From contig JARGSG010000189.1 of NCBI GenBank assembly GCA_030374805.1, forward strand, positions 868,001 to 932,000: a stretch of DNA of 64,000 nucleotides, given 5' to 3'. Both the position numbers and the translations under genes were made by a program. The notes under the pieces are model-generated. The model was not told where the DNA came from. It saw only the letters and a list, made by a program, of their open reading frames with translations, and searched no databases. Every line of letters begins with the position of its first letter. Position 1 is the first letter of the stretch. Shown one piece after another: positions 55,365-64,000 of the stretch. This DNA comes from Gracilaria gracilis. Taxonomy: Eukaryota; Rhodophyta; Florideophyceae; Gracilariales; Gracilariaceae.

Positions 55365-57908
55365 ATGGCTGCTGCAACCACATACAGGTCTAAGTCACCG
55401 TCACCAGCACCTCCGATATCCGACATGAAGGTTGGAAAAACGTTCGGTTCTGGGGATGAGCTTCTTATCGCGTGTCTCGCCATCCGTGATCACTATGCGT
55501 CGACAATGCCAGAGGAAGACTAACCTAGGAAAGTGGGACACAGCGAATTCGTTCAATATATCATCAATAATCGCACTGTCCTAGACGTTGCCAAGAAGTA
55601 CTTCTCTATCCTTCTCGGACCCACTCACCCGTCATTCAGCGAAGATGAGTTCAAGGCTGTGTGCAGGAAGGGTTCGTACCGTCAGCTGTATCTGTCGACG
55701 AAGTTGCTTGACATCATGGACGGAGACAGAGACAGGCGTGTGAGGGATTTTTGGAATGCTTATACCAAAGTGGACTTTCAAAGAATACCGAAGAATGTGA
55801 CGTTAACCGAATTCTTCAATTCCATGAGTATAATTCCCAGGCGTGTGGGTCGGATAGTTCCCCCTTTCGGTACGAGCATCGCTACACATTTCCAGAGAGA
55901 TCTCTTTCTTTCCCTTATTCAAAAAGTATCTTTGGAAAAGTGCCGTCGGGGCCATAATAGGCGTAAGGGGGAGAAGGGATATTCCACCCCTTTTGGGAAT
56001 GTGCAAATATCGCAGAATCTCCAAACTCAGCGTGCGGGTTTTGGTGTGCAGCTGGTAACAAAGACCTGGGATTGTTTCTCCCAATTTCTGGGGTCCCCTA
56101 GCGCGAAGGTCATGGTTCTCGCTTTTATACTGCTAGTGTACGACGACATGCAGTTGAAACCTATTGAAACGCGTTCCGAGGGGTTCCTGCACATGGATAA
56201 CGACCATCGCTTGCTACCGAGCAACACGCAAACTCTTCGGGAAGACGAGGTCCCACCATGGGCATGGAATCTTCTGGGGGAAATTGATATGACCCTCCGA
56301 AGGCTTGCGAAGGAGTTCATTTCTGACCTGAACAGGGTTGTTGTGAACAAGCAGTTGTACACAATATCAGAACCTGGACGATGGATCGTTCTAAACACGT
56401 TTCACAGGGACCCTTCAAGAGCGTTTGCTCAGAGATTTGATTGTTCCTCTAACTCGCTTATGTCCTCCATCTTGGAGGCAATAAGCCCTTTGAAAATCAA
56501 AGAAACAATCAGGGTCCGTGATATACCTCTCACGCCGATATCGAAACCGGAGCCTGCCATCAAAATTCATGCCGATGACGATGAGCAGTTGGAAAGGGGG
56601 AATCCTTCGGAGGGGAAACAAGGAGGGGATGGAGATGGCGGAAGTGGAATGGATGTAGTGGGTGAGAGTGGGAATGAAGATGTTGGTGAACAGTCGTCCG
56701 ACGCTGACATACAGCCTCCTCCTTACATTTCCTCGTTGGACGATAAAATTTCATTCCAACGTTGTGAAATGGAGAGGGAGAAATTCTTTCGAATGTATAA
56801 TTGCGGGTTCGAGGATATGGTGGAAGCGGACGAGGCTCTGCGAAGCAACGGAGTCCCTCCATTGGGGAAAGTTCAACTGGTTCTTATGGACCCACCATAC
56901 AACATAAGGGCCGATAAGAACCGGGGGAACAGTTGGTACGATATGCTGAGCGCTGAGCATATGAAGAAGGCGGCAAAGCTTATATCAAGGCTGCTACGTC
57001 CGGGGGGTCATTTCGTTATCTTCTGTGCATTGGAACAGGTGAACCAGTGGACGAGGGTGCTTTCCTTTATTGAAGCAAAGGACGAGCAAGGGGTTCCGAG
57101 GCGATCGTTTGTTGTGGACCAGGTCCCAATTAATTCTATACGGTCGCAAGGCAACCCCATGCAAAACCTGGGACGCAGGTCCGGCTCCTTGTTCTCTGCC
57201 ATGGAGTATGCGATACATGGGGTTCGAAGTGGCCTCGCTTATGCACAGCAGCATTGCGATGGTGAACTATGAGAACTTCAACTACGTGCAGTCGAGGTAT
57301 CCAGGGTACCACAGTGTTATTGACCAGGTACTGCCCATGTCCATAGGGAGACTCTTCAATGGAGGAGAAAGAAGGAGGGTGGGGGCTACATGTTGCAAAA
57401 GGTGAGGTCGGAACAAAAACCTCGCGCGTTGTTGAAGGAGCTGATCAGAAGATTTTTGCAGCCAGGTGATACAGTGGTGGACTTGTTCGCGGGAACTTTC
57501 TCGACTGCCATGGCATGCATGGAGTTACAACGTCATCGGAAGCTTATTGGTTGTGAGCCGGACCCTGACTGTTTTGCTCATGCTAGGCACGTGGACCTTG
57601 TTCAGTTCGCGATGTGCATGCGCGATAATGAGACGGACATTCAAACTACGCAGGAGGTCCGAAACTCTGTGAATCGCGTGATGGGCTTATTTACTAAGTG
57701 GAACGCTCGTCCTTCACGATCATGGAAGGCTCCATCCGGCTTCCCACAGTATCAAAAGTTCCCACCGTATATTGTGAACTTCCTGGCATCGATGTGGCGG
57801 GAGGAGGGCACGGCCATGATCGGCAGGCGCAAAGCGCTGCATGAGTGGCCGAAAACGTTGCAAAGGAAGATGGGTCTCCTGGATTGGAACGCGATGTGGG
57901 CACTGTAG
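55365..57908 (+). pseudogene. DNA methyltransferase (DPPYN first, FAGT second: beta-type order), with lesions
   Basis: From ATG 55365 the frame holds 52 codons, a TAA (55521-55523), then continues to ~57220. The N-terminal ~500 residues are unrecognised. Catalytic motif IV is VLMDPPYNIRAD (DPPYN at 56889-56903), followed by LLRPGGHFVIFC. After a variable region comes KPRALLKELIRRF and motif I VVDLFAGTFSTAMAC (57480-57497), then LIGCEPDPDCF. DPPY suggests N6-adenine as target, though N4-cytosine cannot be excluded. Frames change in a G4 run near 57220 and a G5 run near 57380. With those two single-base shifts the remainder reads through to 57908. Resembles prokaryotic or phage enzymes more than known eukaryotic ones. 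Confidence 0.7.
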
Positions 57909-58046
57909 GCCACCATGTGTGGTTGTCGAATTGGGAAGTCGTCGATTCGTCACCATAACGCAGGAGTGGGAGTGTTACCACGCGCCTTTTCATGGAGAAC
58001 AAAGAGATATGTTTCTTTTACGGAACTCTAGTGTACCATGACTAAA

Positions 58047-58486
58047 CGAAGAGGAAGGAGGTACACAAGAAGTATGGGGAAGGGTTGTTGGGAGCCACCG
58101 CCGCACGTTTTCGAACTTATGCGATGGAGGTTAGCCTGCGAGGCGAGGTAATCCGGAAACTCCCAGAAAGGAGACGAGAAGTACCTACAATCCCTGTATC
58201 GATTGTCCCCGCTCAATTTTCGTTGGGTGGAACAATTAACGACCCAAAATATATGGAAGGGGATAAAGATAGGGATGCAGTGGCGGATGGCTTGAAGCAG
58301 CGACGGACTGCCAATGTGGCGGTGAATCGAACTCCAGGAACTGGGTAAACTCCACTTCAATTAAGAGAATACCGAATGCTTGCCGTCCGGGCACTTCGGG
58401 TTGTAGAAGTGGGAGAAGAGTTGTTTGCAGATTATGGAATGGAGTACACATGGGGTACGTCTTCGAATCCTATAGTAGTCGACTAG
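58047..58486 (+). pseudogene. SET-domain-like remnant (possible lysine methyltransferase)
   Basis: One frame with a single TAA at 58346-58348 encodes RFRTYAMEVSLRGEV, GGTINDPKYMEGD, QRRTANVAVNRTP and then LAVRALRVVEVGEELFADYG and MEYTWG. The last part matches the end of SET domains (ALR-I--GEEL--DYG--Y), and NVAVN takes the place of the N-H motif region. The first half of the SET fold is not clear; an upstream frame with GSRRFVTITQEW may belong to it. It lies 140 bp after the methyltransferase on the same strand. No pre-SET or post-SET cysteines are visible. Confidence 0.45.
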
Positions 58487-60041
58487 AGCTCAATTGATTT
58501 ATGACTAATAGAACCCAAAGGTGTACCGTAGTATGTGTAAAATCGAATTGTGTACATTTTTATTACGCTATCTCTCTAACTCTCTTGTTCCACAGGGAAA
58601 TATGAGAACTCCCCCAAGTGAGTGGGTGTCGTCACTTTTATCATCCAGTGACGTGAACAAAATGGGGATAGGATTCGGGGGAGTGGGTTGACGTTCAAGT
58701 GCATAGAATAGAAGATACGGAGTACATGTGATATCATGTGAAAATGTAACAGTTTTTGGCAGTGAGGTTTCGTACAGGAAGGGAACTTTCCGTGCCAATT
58801 TTCAGAAAGCGATTCCGAAAAGTACTAAAACGGTGCGATATTTCTACCACACTTGAAGGGGAGGTGTGCGTTTCACGGGGGACCTGCGATCACGTCGAGT
58901 GGCCAACACGTCTTGCGGTGATCGGCGACAACATCTAGAGCGCACCGCCGGGCGCATCGCCGTCGTCCGATTCCATATGGGGAAACGTAAAACGAGAAGT
59001 GCGAATGCGAATGCGGAGGATGTAAGCGAGCGCACGTCAAAAGGGCAAACGCGTGCAGAGGTGGTAGGTTGGGGTCGCGAGGATGGCTTGGATAGTATTA
59101 CCCATGGGCCTCGAAGCGGCGATGTGGAAAATAGCGAGGGTGGTATTGGGCGTAGTTCGCGCGCTCCTCGAAGTGGATTACGTGGGTAACGTAGGAAGAA
59201 CACGGGGAGACGTGATCGAAGCCGACCTTTGGAGCGAACCGCGCGAACCGAACGAACCGAGTGAACCGAGCGAACCGAGCGAACTGAGCGAACCGAGCGA
59301 ACTGAGCGAACCGAGCGCATAGAGCAAACGGAGCGAACCGAGCGAACGGTAAGTTCTTTGGTAACACAAGCTACTCCGCTTCCACATGAAATGGGAAATG
59401 GGGGAGAGGAAAGCAGGGGAGGGATGGGAGGAAGGCAGGGGGATGAGGCACGGGGCGGTAGGTATAGAGATGGGCGGCGAAGGGGCGATGACTCCACCCA
59501 AGTTGTAGAAGAACGCCAGTGTGGAGATGTCATAGAGAAGGGGAGGGAGTGCTGCAGTGGGCGGGAGGGAAGAACGATAGCAAGAAGTACTAGTGGGATA
59601 GTTAGCCGTGGTGTTCGAGGGAAGGAGGGAGAGAGTGGCTGGGGTTGGCGTTTAGGAAGGGAGGGGTCGCGAAAGAGAAGTAGGAGGAGGCGTTCAGGAG
59701 GCGAGGAACGAGGGCATGGATGTTGTGGTTGATGTTAGGAGGAATCGAATGGTGGGCAGAGAAAGAACTGGTGGACCGCGACATACTGCGATACGGGAGG
59801 AAAAGGGATTGGGAGGTATGAGGCATATGAGGGAGCATGGAAACGCTGAGAACAGTGGGAGGCGAATTGGGCGTGCGGGCGATAGAATGGGGAGCCACGC
59901 CAATGTGGAGAGGATGGAATGGCTCCGAGACAATTTGCCCGGGAGAGTTGTAGGACGTAGCAGTGATGGATCGGTGATTGAAAATGTGAGAGAAAATATA
60001 CCAGTGGATGGGATGCGGTACGAACGCCTGAAGGAATACGT
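58487..60041. other. Region with repeats and short frames, no gene assigned
   Basis: Several open frames encode Arg/Gly/Glu-rich low complexity. The frame at 59716-60045 (VERMEWLRDNLPGRVVGR, ending GMRYERLKEYV) could be the N-terminal part of the next gene after a frameshift at ~60040. A 9-bp repeat array lies at 59232-59349. Confidence 0.4.
59232..59349. repeat. 9-bp tandem repeat (GCGAACCGA type), about 12 copies
   Basis: Repeated GAGCGAACC with variants GAACTGAGC and GAACCGAAC over 118 bp. In one frame it encodes SEP/SEL tripeptides, in others EPN/RTE-type words. The 9-bp period keeps frame. Confidence 0.8.
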
Positions 60042-61694
60042 GTGAGGCATAATGCCGTTCGGATTGAGAACAATGTGCATGAAGCAGGAGTCGACGATTC
60101 TGGGGATCGTGGAGAGAGGAACGGAGCAAAGGAAATGGGAACTACAGGAATAGGAGAAGGAGATGAAGAGAACTTACGCGTGTTGCCAAGGTGTGCACTG
60201 GTTGAGAGGGTGAATTCGTTGAAAGGGAAGCTGGGAAATATGGAGGAGGATCACTTTACCATGATGATGAGTTTGAAGCTCACGCAGAAAGAATTGGAAC
60301 GGGTAAGGGAGGAGCTGAAGCAGGAAAATGTGTTGATTGAGAGTGTAAGGGAGGCTATGAAGGGTAGGAAGCGAAGGGGGTGTGGGAAGGAAGTAAAGGG
60401 GCCTCGAAAGCATGCTATAGAGGTGCCAGAATGTTTTTACGGATTTGCAAGGGCTGCATATGATAAGGTTCTCTACTATGCGAAGTTGGACGCGTCAGAA
60501 CTTTGTTTTGACACGGAGAACGTTGGTAGGAGCTGGAAGAACAGGAGTAAAACGGTGAGAAAAAATAGGAAGAGCAGCATATTTGTGGTTGGGGAGAAGG
60601 AGGTGGTACCTCGGTGTCCCTATCAAGTGACATATGAGATGAGGGCGTATACGCCATCAAAGGAGGGAGAAAGTGATGTGCTGTTGAGGTATGTGGTGGA
60701 GACGGAAATAATGGGAGATACTTTGGAGACGACACAAGAAGCGGGAAGGAAACAGGAGTGTGTGGATAATGTGAGTGCGGACAAGTGTCTGAGGCAGCGG
60801 ATGTGGCAGACATTAAGCGATGTGATTGGGGTGCGGAAGCAGGCGGCTCGCGACAAATTATTCTTCATCCTTGGATATGATTTGATTGCGAAACGTGCGA
60901 AACCTACTGAGGGGACTGAGCTATGGGAAGAGCTAAAGCAGCAGATGGGTGATGCGCGCGAGAAGCTGATGGGAAGGGAGGAGAGCGGGGGGAATGAGTT
61001 GTGTTCATGGAGAACGAGCCGGTTCGAATACCTTGCGTATTCCGGGTCTCGTGCGGTTGGGCCACCATGGGAGGTTGATGATGAAGATATGTACTTCAAG
61101 AATGGGATGGCGGTGGCAGTGTTGGTGGAGTACATGGGATACGCAGTAAAGAGGCAAAATAACGCTGAACGGCAGTACGTGAATGAGACAGTGATGCACC
61201 TTGCGAGACTTGACGCCTGGATTGCCTGTGTGGTGAAAACTATGAACGAGGTTGTGGGACGTGGAGGGCAAAGACAGATTTTGTTCTCTACTTTGTTTGG
61301 GAATTATCTACCTGGGGCTGTCGTAGGAATACTGGGGGTAGCCTGGCAATCGCTACAGGAGGAGCATGCCGAGGAGTTTGAGATCGATGTGTTTGTGGAT
61401 GGAGATCTGAGGTGTGTGTCGGGAAACTCTGGGAGAACTGCGACAGCTGGCCTGTGGGCACCATCGAGGGAGAAGATATACCTAGCTGTGAGGGAGGACT
61501 ATTTTATGGCAAAACTAACACGGAGACTAGGTGCAGTTCTTGATTGTTACATAGCGGCCTGTCGACTGGAGGACCCGAGTTTCGGCGGTTGGTGGCACAC
61601 AGGGCGGAACGCAGGGAAGGGACAGGGGTTGATGGTAGGGAAGAGGCGGGCTACTAAGGGTAGGGTGAGGTGCAGTGAGGGGGGAAGGGGTTGA
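60042..61694 (+). CDS. Unknown protein with N-terminal coiled coil (large-element cargo)
   Basis: An intact 550-codon frame; the annotated start is a GTG, so the true start is either an internal ATG (near 60135) or upstream after a frameshift at ~60040. A coiled coil runs through ERVNSLKGKLGNMEED and LTQKELERVREELKQENVL. A globular region of ~430 residues follows with conserved-looking stretches (FYGFARAAYDKVLYYAKL, YEMRAYTPSKEG, FFILGYDLIAKRAK, AVLVEYMGYAVKR, KIYLAVREDYFMAKLTRRLG) and a basic Gly-rich tail. No family recognised. It is the only long undamaged frame of the large block besides the transposase-like gene. Confidence 0.55.
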   Translation: MRHNAVRIENNVHEAGVDDSGDRGERNGAKEMGTTGIGEGDEENLRVLPRCALVERVNSLKGKLGNMEEDHFTMMMSLKLTQKELERVREELKQENVLIESVREAMKGRKRRGCGKEVKGPRKHAIEVPECFYGFARAAYDKVLYYAKLDASELCFDTENVGRSWKNRSKTVRKNRKSSIFVVGEKEVVPRCPYQVTYEMRAYTPSKEGESDVLLRYVVETEIMGDTLETTQEAGRKQECVDNVSADKCLRQRMWQTLSDVIGVRKQAARDKLFFILGYDLIAKRAKPTEGTELWEELKQQMGDAREKLMGREESGGNELCSWRTSRFEYLAYSGSRAVGPPWEVDDEDMYFKNGMAVAVLVEYMGYAVKRQNNAERQYVNETVMHLARLDAWIACVVKTMNEVVGRGGQRQILFSTLFGNYLPGAVVGILGVAWQSLQEEHAEEFEIDVFVDGDLRCVSGNSGRTATAGLWAPSREKIYLAVREDYFMAKLTRRLGAVLDCYIAACRLEDPSFGGWWHTGRNAGKGQGLMVGKRRATKGRVRCSEGGRG

Positions 61695-62045
61695 GGTATG
61701 TGTGGGATGGGGAAGAGATGCTTCTTCTTTCTCATGTCATGCTTATCTTTACTCCTTCCAATTGAGAGGAAGCGGGTTGATATTTTTATGAAGCTGAAGC
61801 TAACAGGGAATGAAGGCCACGTGTTGGACGGTAAATAAGGCTTGGCGGTGGGGTCACGATAGAACCGATTGAGATAGAATCGGTGAAAGCGCCAGTGTAG
61901 ACGAGAAGTGAAGGGAGAAGCGGGGTAGTTCTGGCGGATAACATGAACGGAGCCGAGGATGGAGGAAGAGGGGATGAGTCCATACCAAGGGGAAACGTTA
62001 TCGGAAGTGGAGTGGGTAGAGATGGGAACTGGGTGGATGGTGTGG
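61695..62045. other. Spacer between convergent genes
   Basis: 350 bp between the coiled-coil gene and the transposase-like gene. Nothing recognised. Confidence 0.4.
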
Positions 62046-64000
62046 TTATGTTCTTCGTCTGTTGCGCATCGGAGGCAAACGCAGTTGAGGTTGAGATCGA
62101 CGTCGTCGCTGGGTGGGACGAATTCCATGAACTGGACGAAGGCGAACTCCTTGGGAGAAGAAGTTGAAAAAGGAAGGGCGAAACAAAGAAGGGAGATGAG
62201 TTTGCAGACCCAGACGATGGATGTGGATGGGGGGAGGTGGAGCCGGCAACGAGAACGTGGGAGAGCTTTGGAGACTTGGATGGACCAAAGGGGGGGTGGC
62301 AAAAATTCGTTGAATGATGGGGACAGTTGGATCCTGGAGGGTGAGCTCGTTTCGTTCTGTGATGTAGTTTTCGAGTGATGGGATGTAACCGCCGACGATG
62401 TAAGCGGAGTTGACTATGGTGAGTCGAGCCTGACGGAGGGCGAGGGAGTTGTCAGTGAGTTGTAGAACTTCGAGAGAGAGGGTGATGAAGGATGGGAGGG
62501 CGTCCTTTCCGAATTGTGCAACAATGGATAGGGTATCGGTAGGGAAGAGGTCTTGAAGAGATTTGTGAGGGAGGTGAGGATTGGAGCGAATGAATTTGTG
62601 GGCAGTGATTAGGTCAGCGAAGGATATGTGTTTGCCATCACGGACGAAACCGGGTTCTCGAGATTGGAGGGAGGAAGAGAGGCCGGGGGAGGGGGAGGTG
62701 ATGGAAGGGTTTGTGGAGACGGGATTCCAGTCCTTAATGGCGTTGGAGCGGTGGATGGCACGAATTGTTTCTTGATGTACGGTGGACCTGCGCTTTGAGG
62801 TTTTGGAGTAGTGGGACTTGAAAAGAGTGTGGGCGTACTCGAATATGCCAGCATCATTGAAGTGGAGGCTTCCGCAGTGGTGAATGTCCTCGACAATGTG
62901 GTCGAAGAGGTGGAACTTGAGGGTTCCGAGGCTGGAAGTGTGGTGGGGGCCGAGGACGAGTACGGCTGTGCGCTTGAAGGAGCGGATTTGGTTGTGGAGG
63001 GCGGTGAGGCGGGCGTCGGTCCATTCTGTGAGGGTGTTGTATCGCATGGAGGCGAGGAGGAGGTTTGAGTACTTGGAGAAGACGAAAGTGATGGGAGCTG
63101 AATCGACTTCGTCACAGCATCGGTCGAAGAAGGCGCCGATGAAGGGGAAGACCATGTCGAGTGCGCGGTAGTCTTTTGCTTCGAGCATACCACGCAAGCC
63201 GTCGGTAGTGAAGAAACCGTTGAGAGTTTGACCGTTGTCGGAAGTGAAGAAGTCGATGTGGAGTCCGTTTGCGGGGGCGTGCTTTTCGATGGCGAAGAGG
63301 ATGGTGTTTGAATGTTTGAGGATGGAAGTGCGGATGGAGTTGAAGGGGCGACGGGACTTGGAGGAACGGGAGGTGGTGAAGAGTGCTTCTGAGCGGAATC
63401 TCTCGATGATGGCGAGCTTGTTGAGCTTGGAGACGCCGAGGTCAAAGTTGTGGAGTGGTTCGAAGGTGAAGATGTTGTAACGGGGAGAGTAGTGAGGTGA
63501 TGTTGAGAAGAGGGTATGATTTGAAGAGGGAGAAGTACTTGCGAGGGAGAGGGAGTTGAGGGCTTCAAGGGCTTTTTCCTTCGTGTTGCAGGAGATTCTG
63601 GGCTTACGAGCAAGGAGAGCGTCTTGTGATTGTTGGAGAAGAGTGGAGTGTGATGTACGTGCGGCGAGAGTCTGGTGCTGAGTGCGGGGGGAAGGGGATC
63701 GAATGTGTAGGGGGAGGTCTGTGCGGGAGACGGTGCATCTATGACAAGGGTGTTGGGGGCGGGTTCCGTGGGAGATGGCGAGGATTTCTTTTGCTTCGGG
63801 GATTCCGGCGCAGTAGCTGGCGATGATTGGGTGACAGTGGCGGAGAACGCCATGGGCGTCACGGAATGGGAAGCCGTTGAGACCGGAGGAGAGGAGGGGG
63901 CCGAGGAGGTTGGGGATGGCGAGCTGAATGAGTTCCATTTTGTTGTGGCGGGGGATGTGAGAGGAGGTTTGAGGGATGAAGTCGTGGTCTTGGGAGGGGT
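62046..64000 (-). CDS. Plavaka/KDZ- or CACTA-like transposase, partial
   Basis: At least 650 codons with no lesion; the frame is open through the right edge, so the N-terminus is outside the window (an internal ATG is at 63938). Signatures recall Plavaka/KDZ and CACTA transposases: HPIIASYCAGIPEAKEI with a Cys pair (HPCHRCTV), FEPLHNFDLGVSKLNKL, MVFPFIGAFFD, and TLKFHLFDHIVEDIHHCGSL followed by AGIFEYAHTLFKSHY. These fit the 'LHN--LG' and 'K-H---H' blocks of that group. The C-terminus is Pro/Arg-rich. Being intact, it may be the mobiliser of the large block. The exact superfamily needs a profile search. Confidence 0.55.
   Translation of the reverse strand, partial: PSQDHDFIPQTSSHIPRHNKMELIQLAIPNLLGPLLSSGLNGFPFRDAHGVLRHCHPIIASYCAGIPEAKEILAISHGTRPQHPCHRCTVSRTDLPLHIRSPSPRTQHQTLAARTSHSTLLQQSQDALLARKPRISCNTKEKALEALNSLSLASTSPSSNHTLFSTSPHYSPRYNIFTFEPLHNFDLGVSKLNKLAIIERFRSEALFTTSRSSKSRRPFNSIRTSILKHSNTILFAIEKHAPANGLHIDFFTSDNGQTLNGFFTTDGLRGMLEAKDYRALDMVFPFIGAFFDRCCDEVDSAPITFVFSKYSNLLLASMRYNTLTEWTDARLTALHNQIRSFKRTAVLVLGPHHTSSLGTLKFHLFDHIVEDIHHCGSLHFNDAGIFEYAHTLFKSHYSKTSKRRSTVHQETIRAIHRSNAIKDWNPVSTNPSITSPSPGLSSSLQSREPGFVRDGKHISFADLITAHKFIRSNPHLPHKSLQDLFPTDTLSIVAQFGKDALPSFITLSLEVLQLTDNSLALRQARLTIVNSAYIVGGYIPSLENYITERNELTLQDPTVPIIQRIFATPPLVHPSLQSSPTFSLPAPPPPIHIHRLGLQTHLPSLFRPSFFNFFSQGVRLRPVHGIRPTQRRRRSQPQLRLPPMRNRRRT

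Larger units (their letters stand above)
46500..64000. mobile_element. Putative giant mobile element (left end approximate, right end beyond window)
   Basis: Over 17 kb with no host-type gene. It carries a Plavaka/KDZ-like transposase, a dioxygenase-like gene, a DNA methyltransferase, a SET-like remnant, coiled-coil ORFs, and a palindrome-rich centre between divergent gene sets. Genes from 46.6 to 53 kb run mostly leftward and those from 55.4 to 61.7 kb rightward, as in a large two-armed element. No terminal repeats could be matched because one end is outside. It could instead be several neighbouring insertions. Confidence 0.4.

Noticed and set aside
62609..63862. 417-codon Ser/Pro/Thr-rich ORF on the minus strand
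   Set aside because: It is a shifted-frame shadow of the transposase-like gene; its composition is that of an out-of-frame read.
46500..64000. Genetic-code reassignment to explain in-frame stops
   Set aside because: TAA, TAG and TGA all interrupt transposon genes, while every host gene uses them only at the end. Pseudogene decay is simpler.
46500..64000. Integrated large DNA virus
   Set aside because: A methyltransferase and SET protein would fit, but I see no capsid, packaging ATPase, DNA polymerase or primase, and a transposase is present. Kept only as an unlikely alternative.

Overview
The window looks like nuclear DNA of a multicellular red alga (a florideophyte such as Chondrus crispus is my best guess, made from gene style and not from a search). 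The recognisable cellular genes are eukaryotic and intronless, several are very GC-rich, and one resembles a plastid sensor kinase. These genes sit in compact islands separated by kilobases of decayed DNA transposons. I saw no rRNA, CRISPR, operon or reverse-transcriptase gene.

Layout. 0-1 kb: broken pogo/Tigger-type transposase. 2.5-4 kb: first of three paralogous genes for secreted proteins with three C-terminal membrane helices. 4.4-8.6 kb: divergent pair of a CBM48+TPR protein and a BZW/5MP-type translation regulator. 8.6-11.8 kb: no convincing gene. 11.8-20.9 kb: GC-rich island with a C2H2 zinc-finger protein, glucose-6-phosphate isomerase, V-ATPase subunit H and a chloroplast-sensor-kinase-like protein. 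21.5-23.6 kb: PIF/Harbinger-type element with convergent transposase and Myb/SANT-like genes, each carrying one lesion. 24.7-30.7 kb: the other two paralogous membrane-protein genes. 31.8-34.1 kb: second pogo-like transposase, split by an LTR-like insertion. 34.8-40.4 kb: a 5.6-kb transposon with ~165-bp terminal inverted repeats ending in CACTA, whose gene remnants include a YqaJ-like PD-(D/E)XK nuclease. 40.4-44.1 kb: a piggyBac-like element abutting it. 45.3-46.3 kb: third pogo-like remnant.

46.5-64 kb contains no recognisable host gene and may be one very large mobile element running past the right edge. It holds a Plavaka/KDZ-like transposase, a 2OG-Fe(II)-dioxygenase-like protein, a DNA methyltransferase with DPPYN before the FAGT motif, a SET-domain-like remnant and several unknown ORFs. 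A 2.3-kb non-coding block packed with long palindromes lies between the divergent dioxygenase and methyltransferase genes. This combination of chromatin- and DNA-modification genes with a transposase is the most interesting thing here.

The host genes are undamaged, while nearly every transposon gene carries in-frame stops or one-base frameshifts. Several of those frameshifts fall in G or A runs, so some may be assembly errors.
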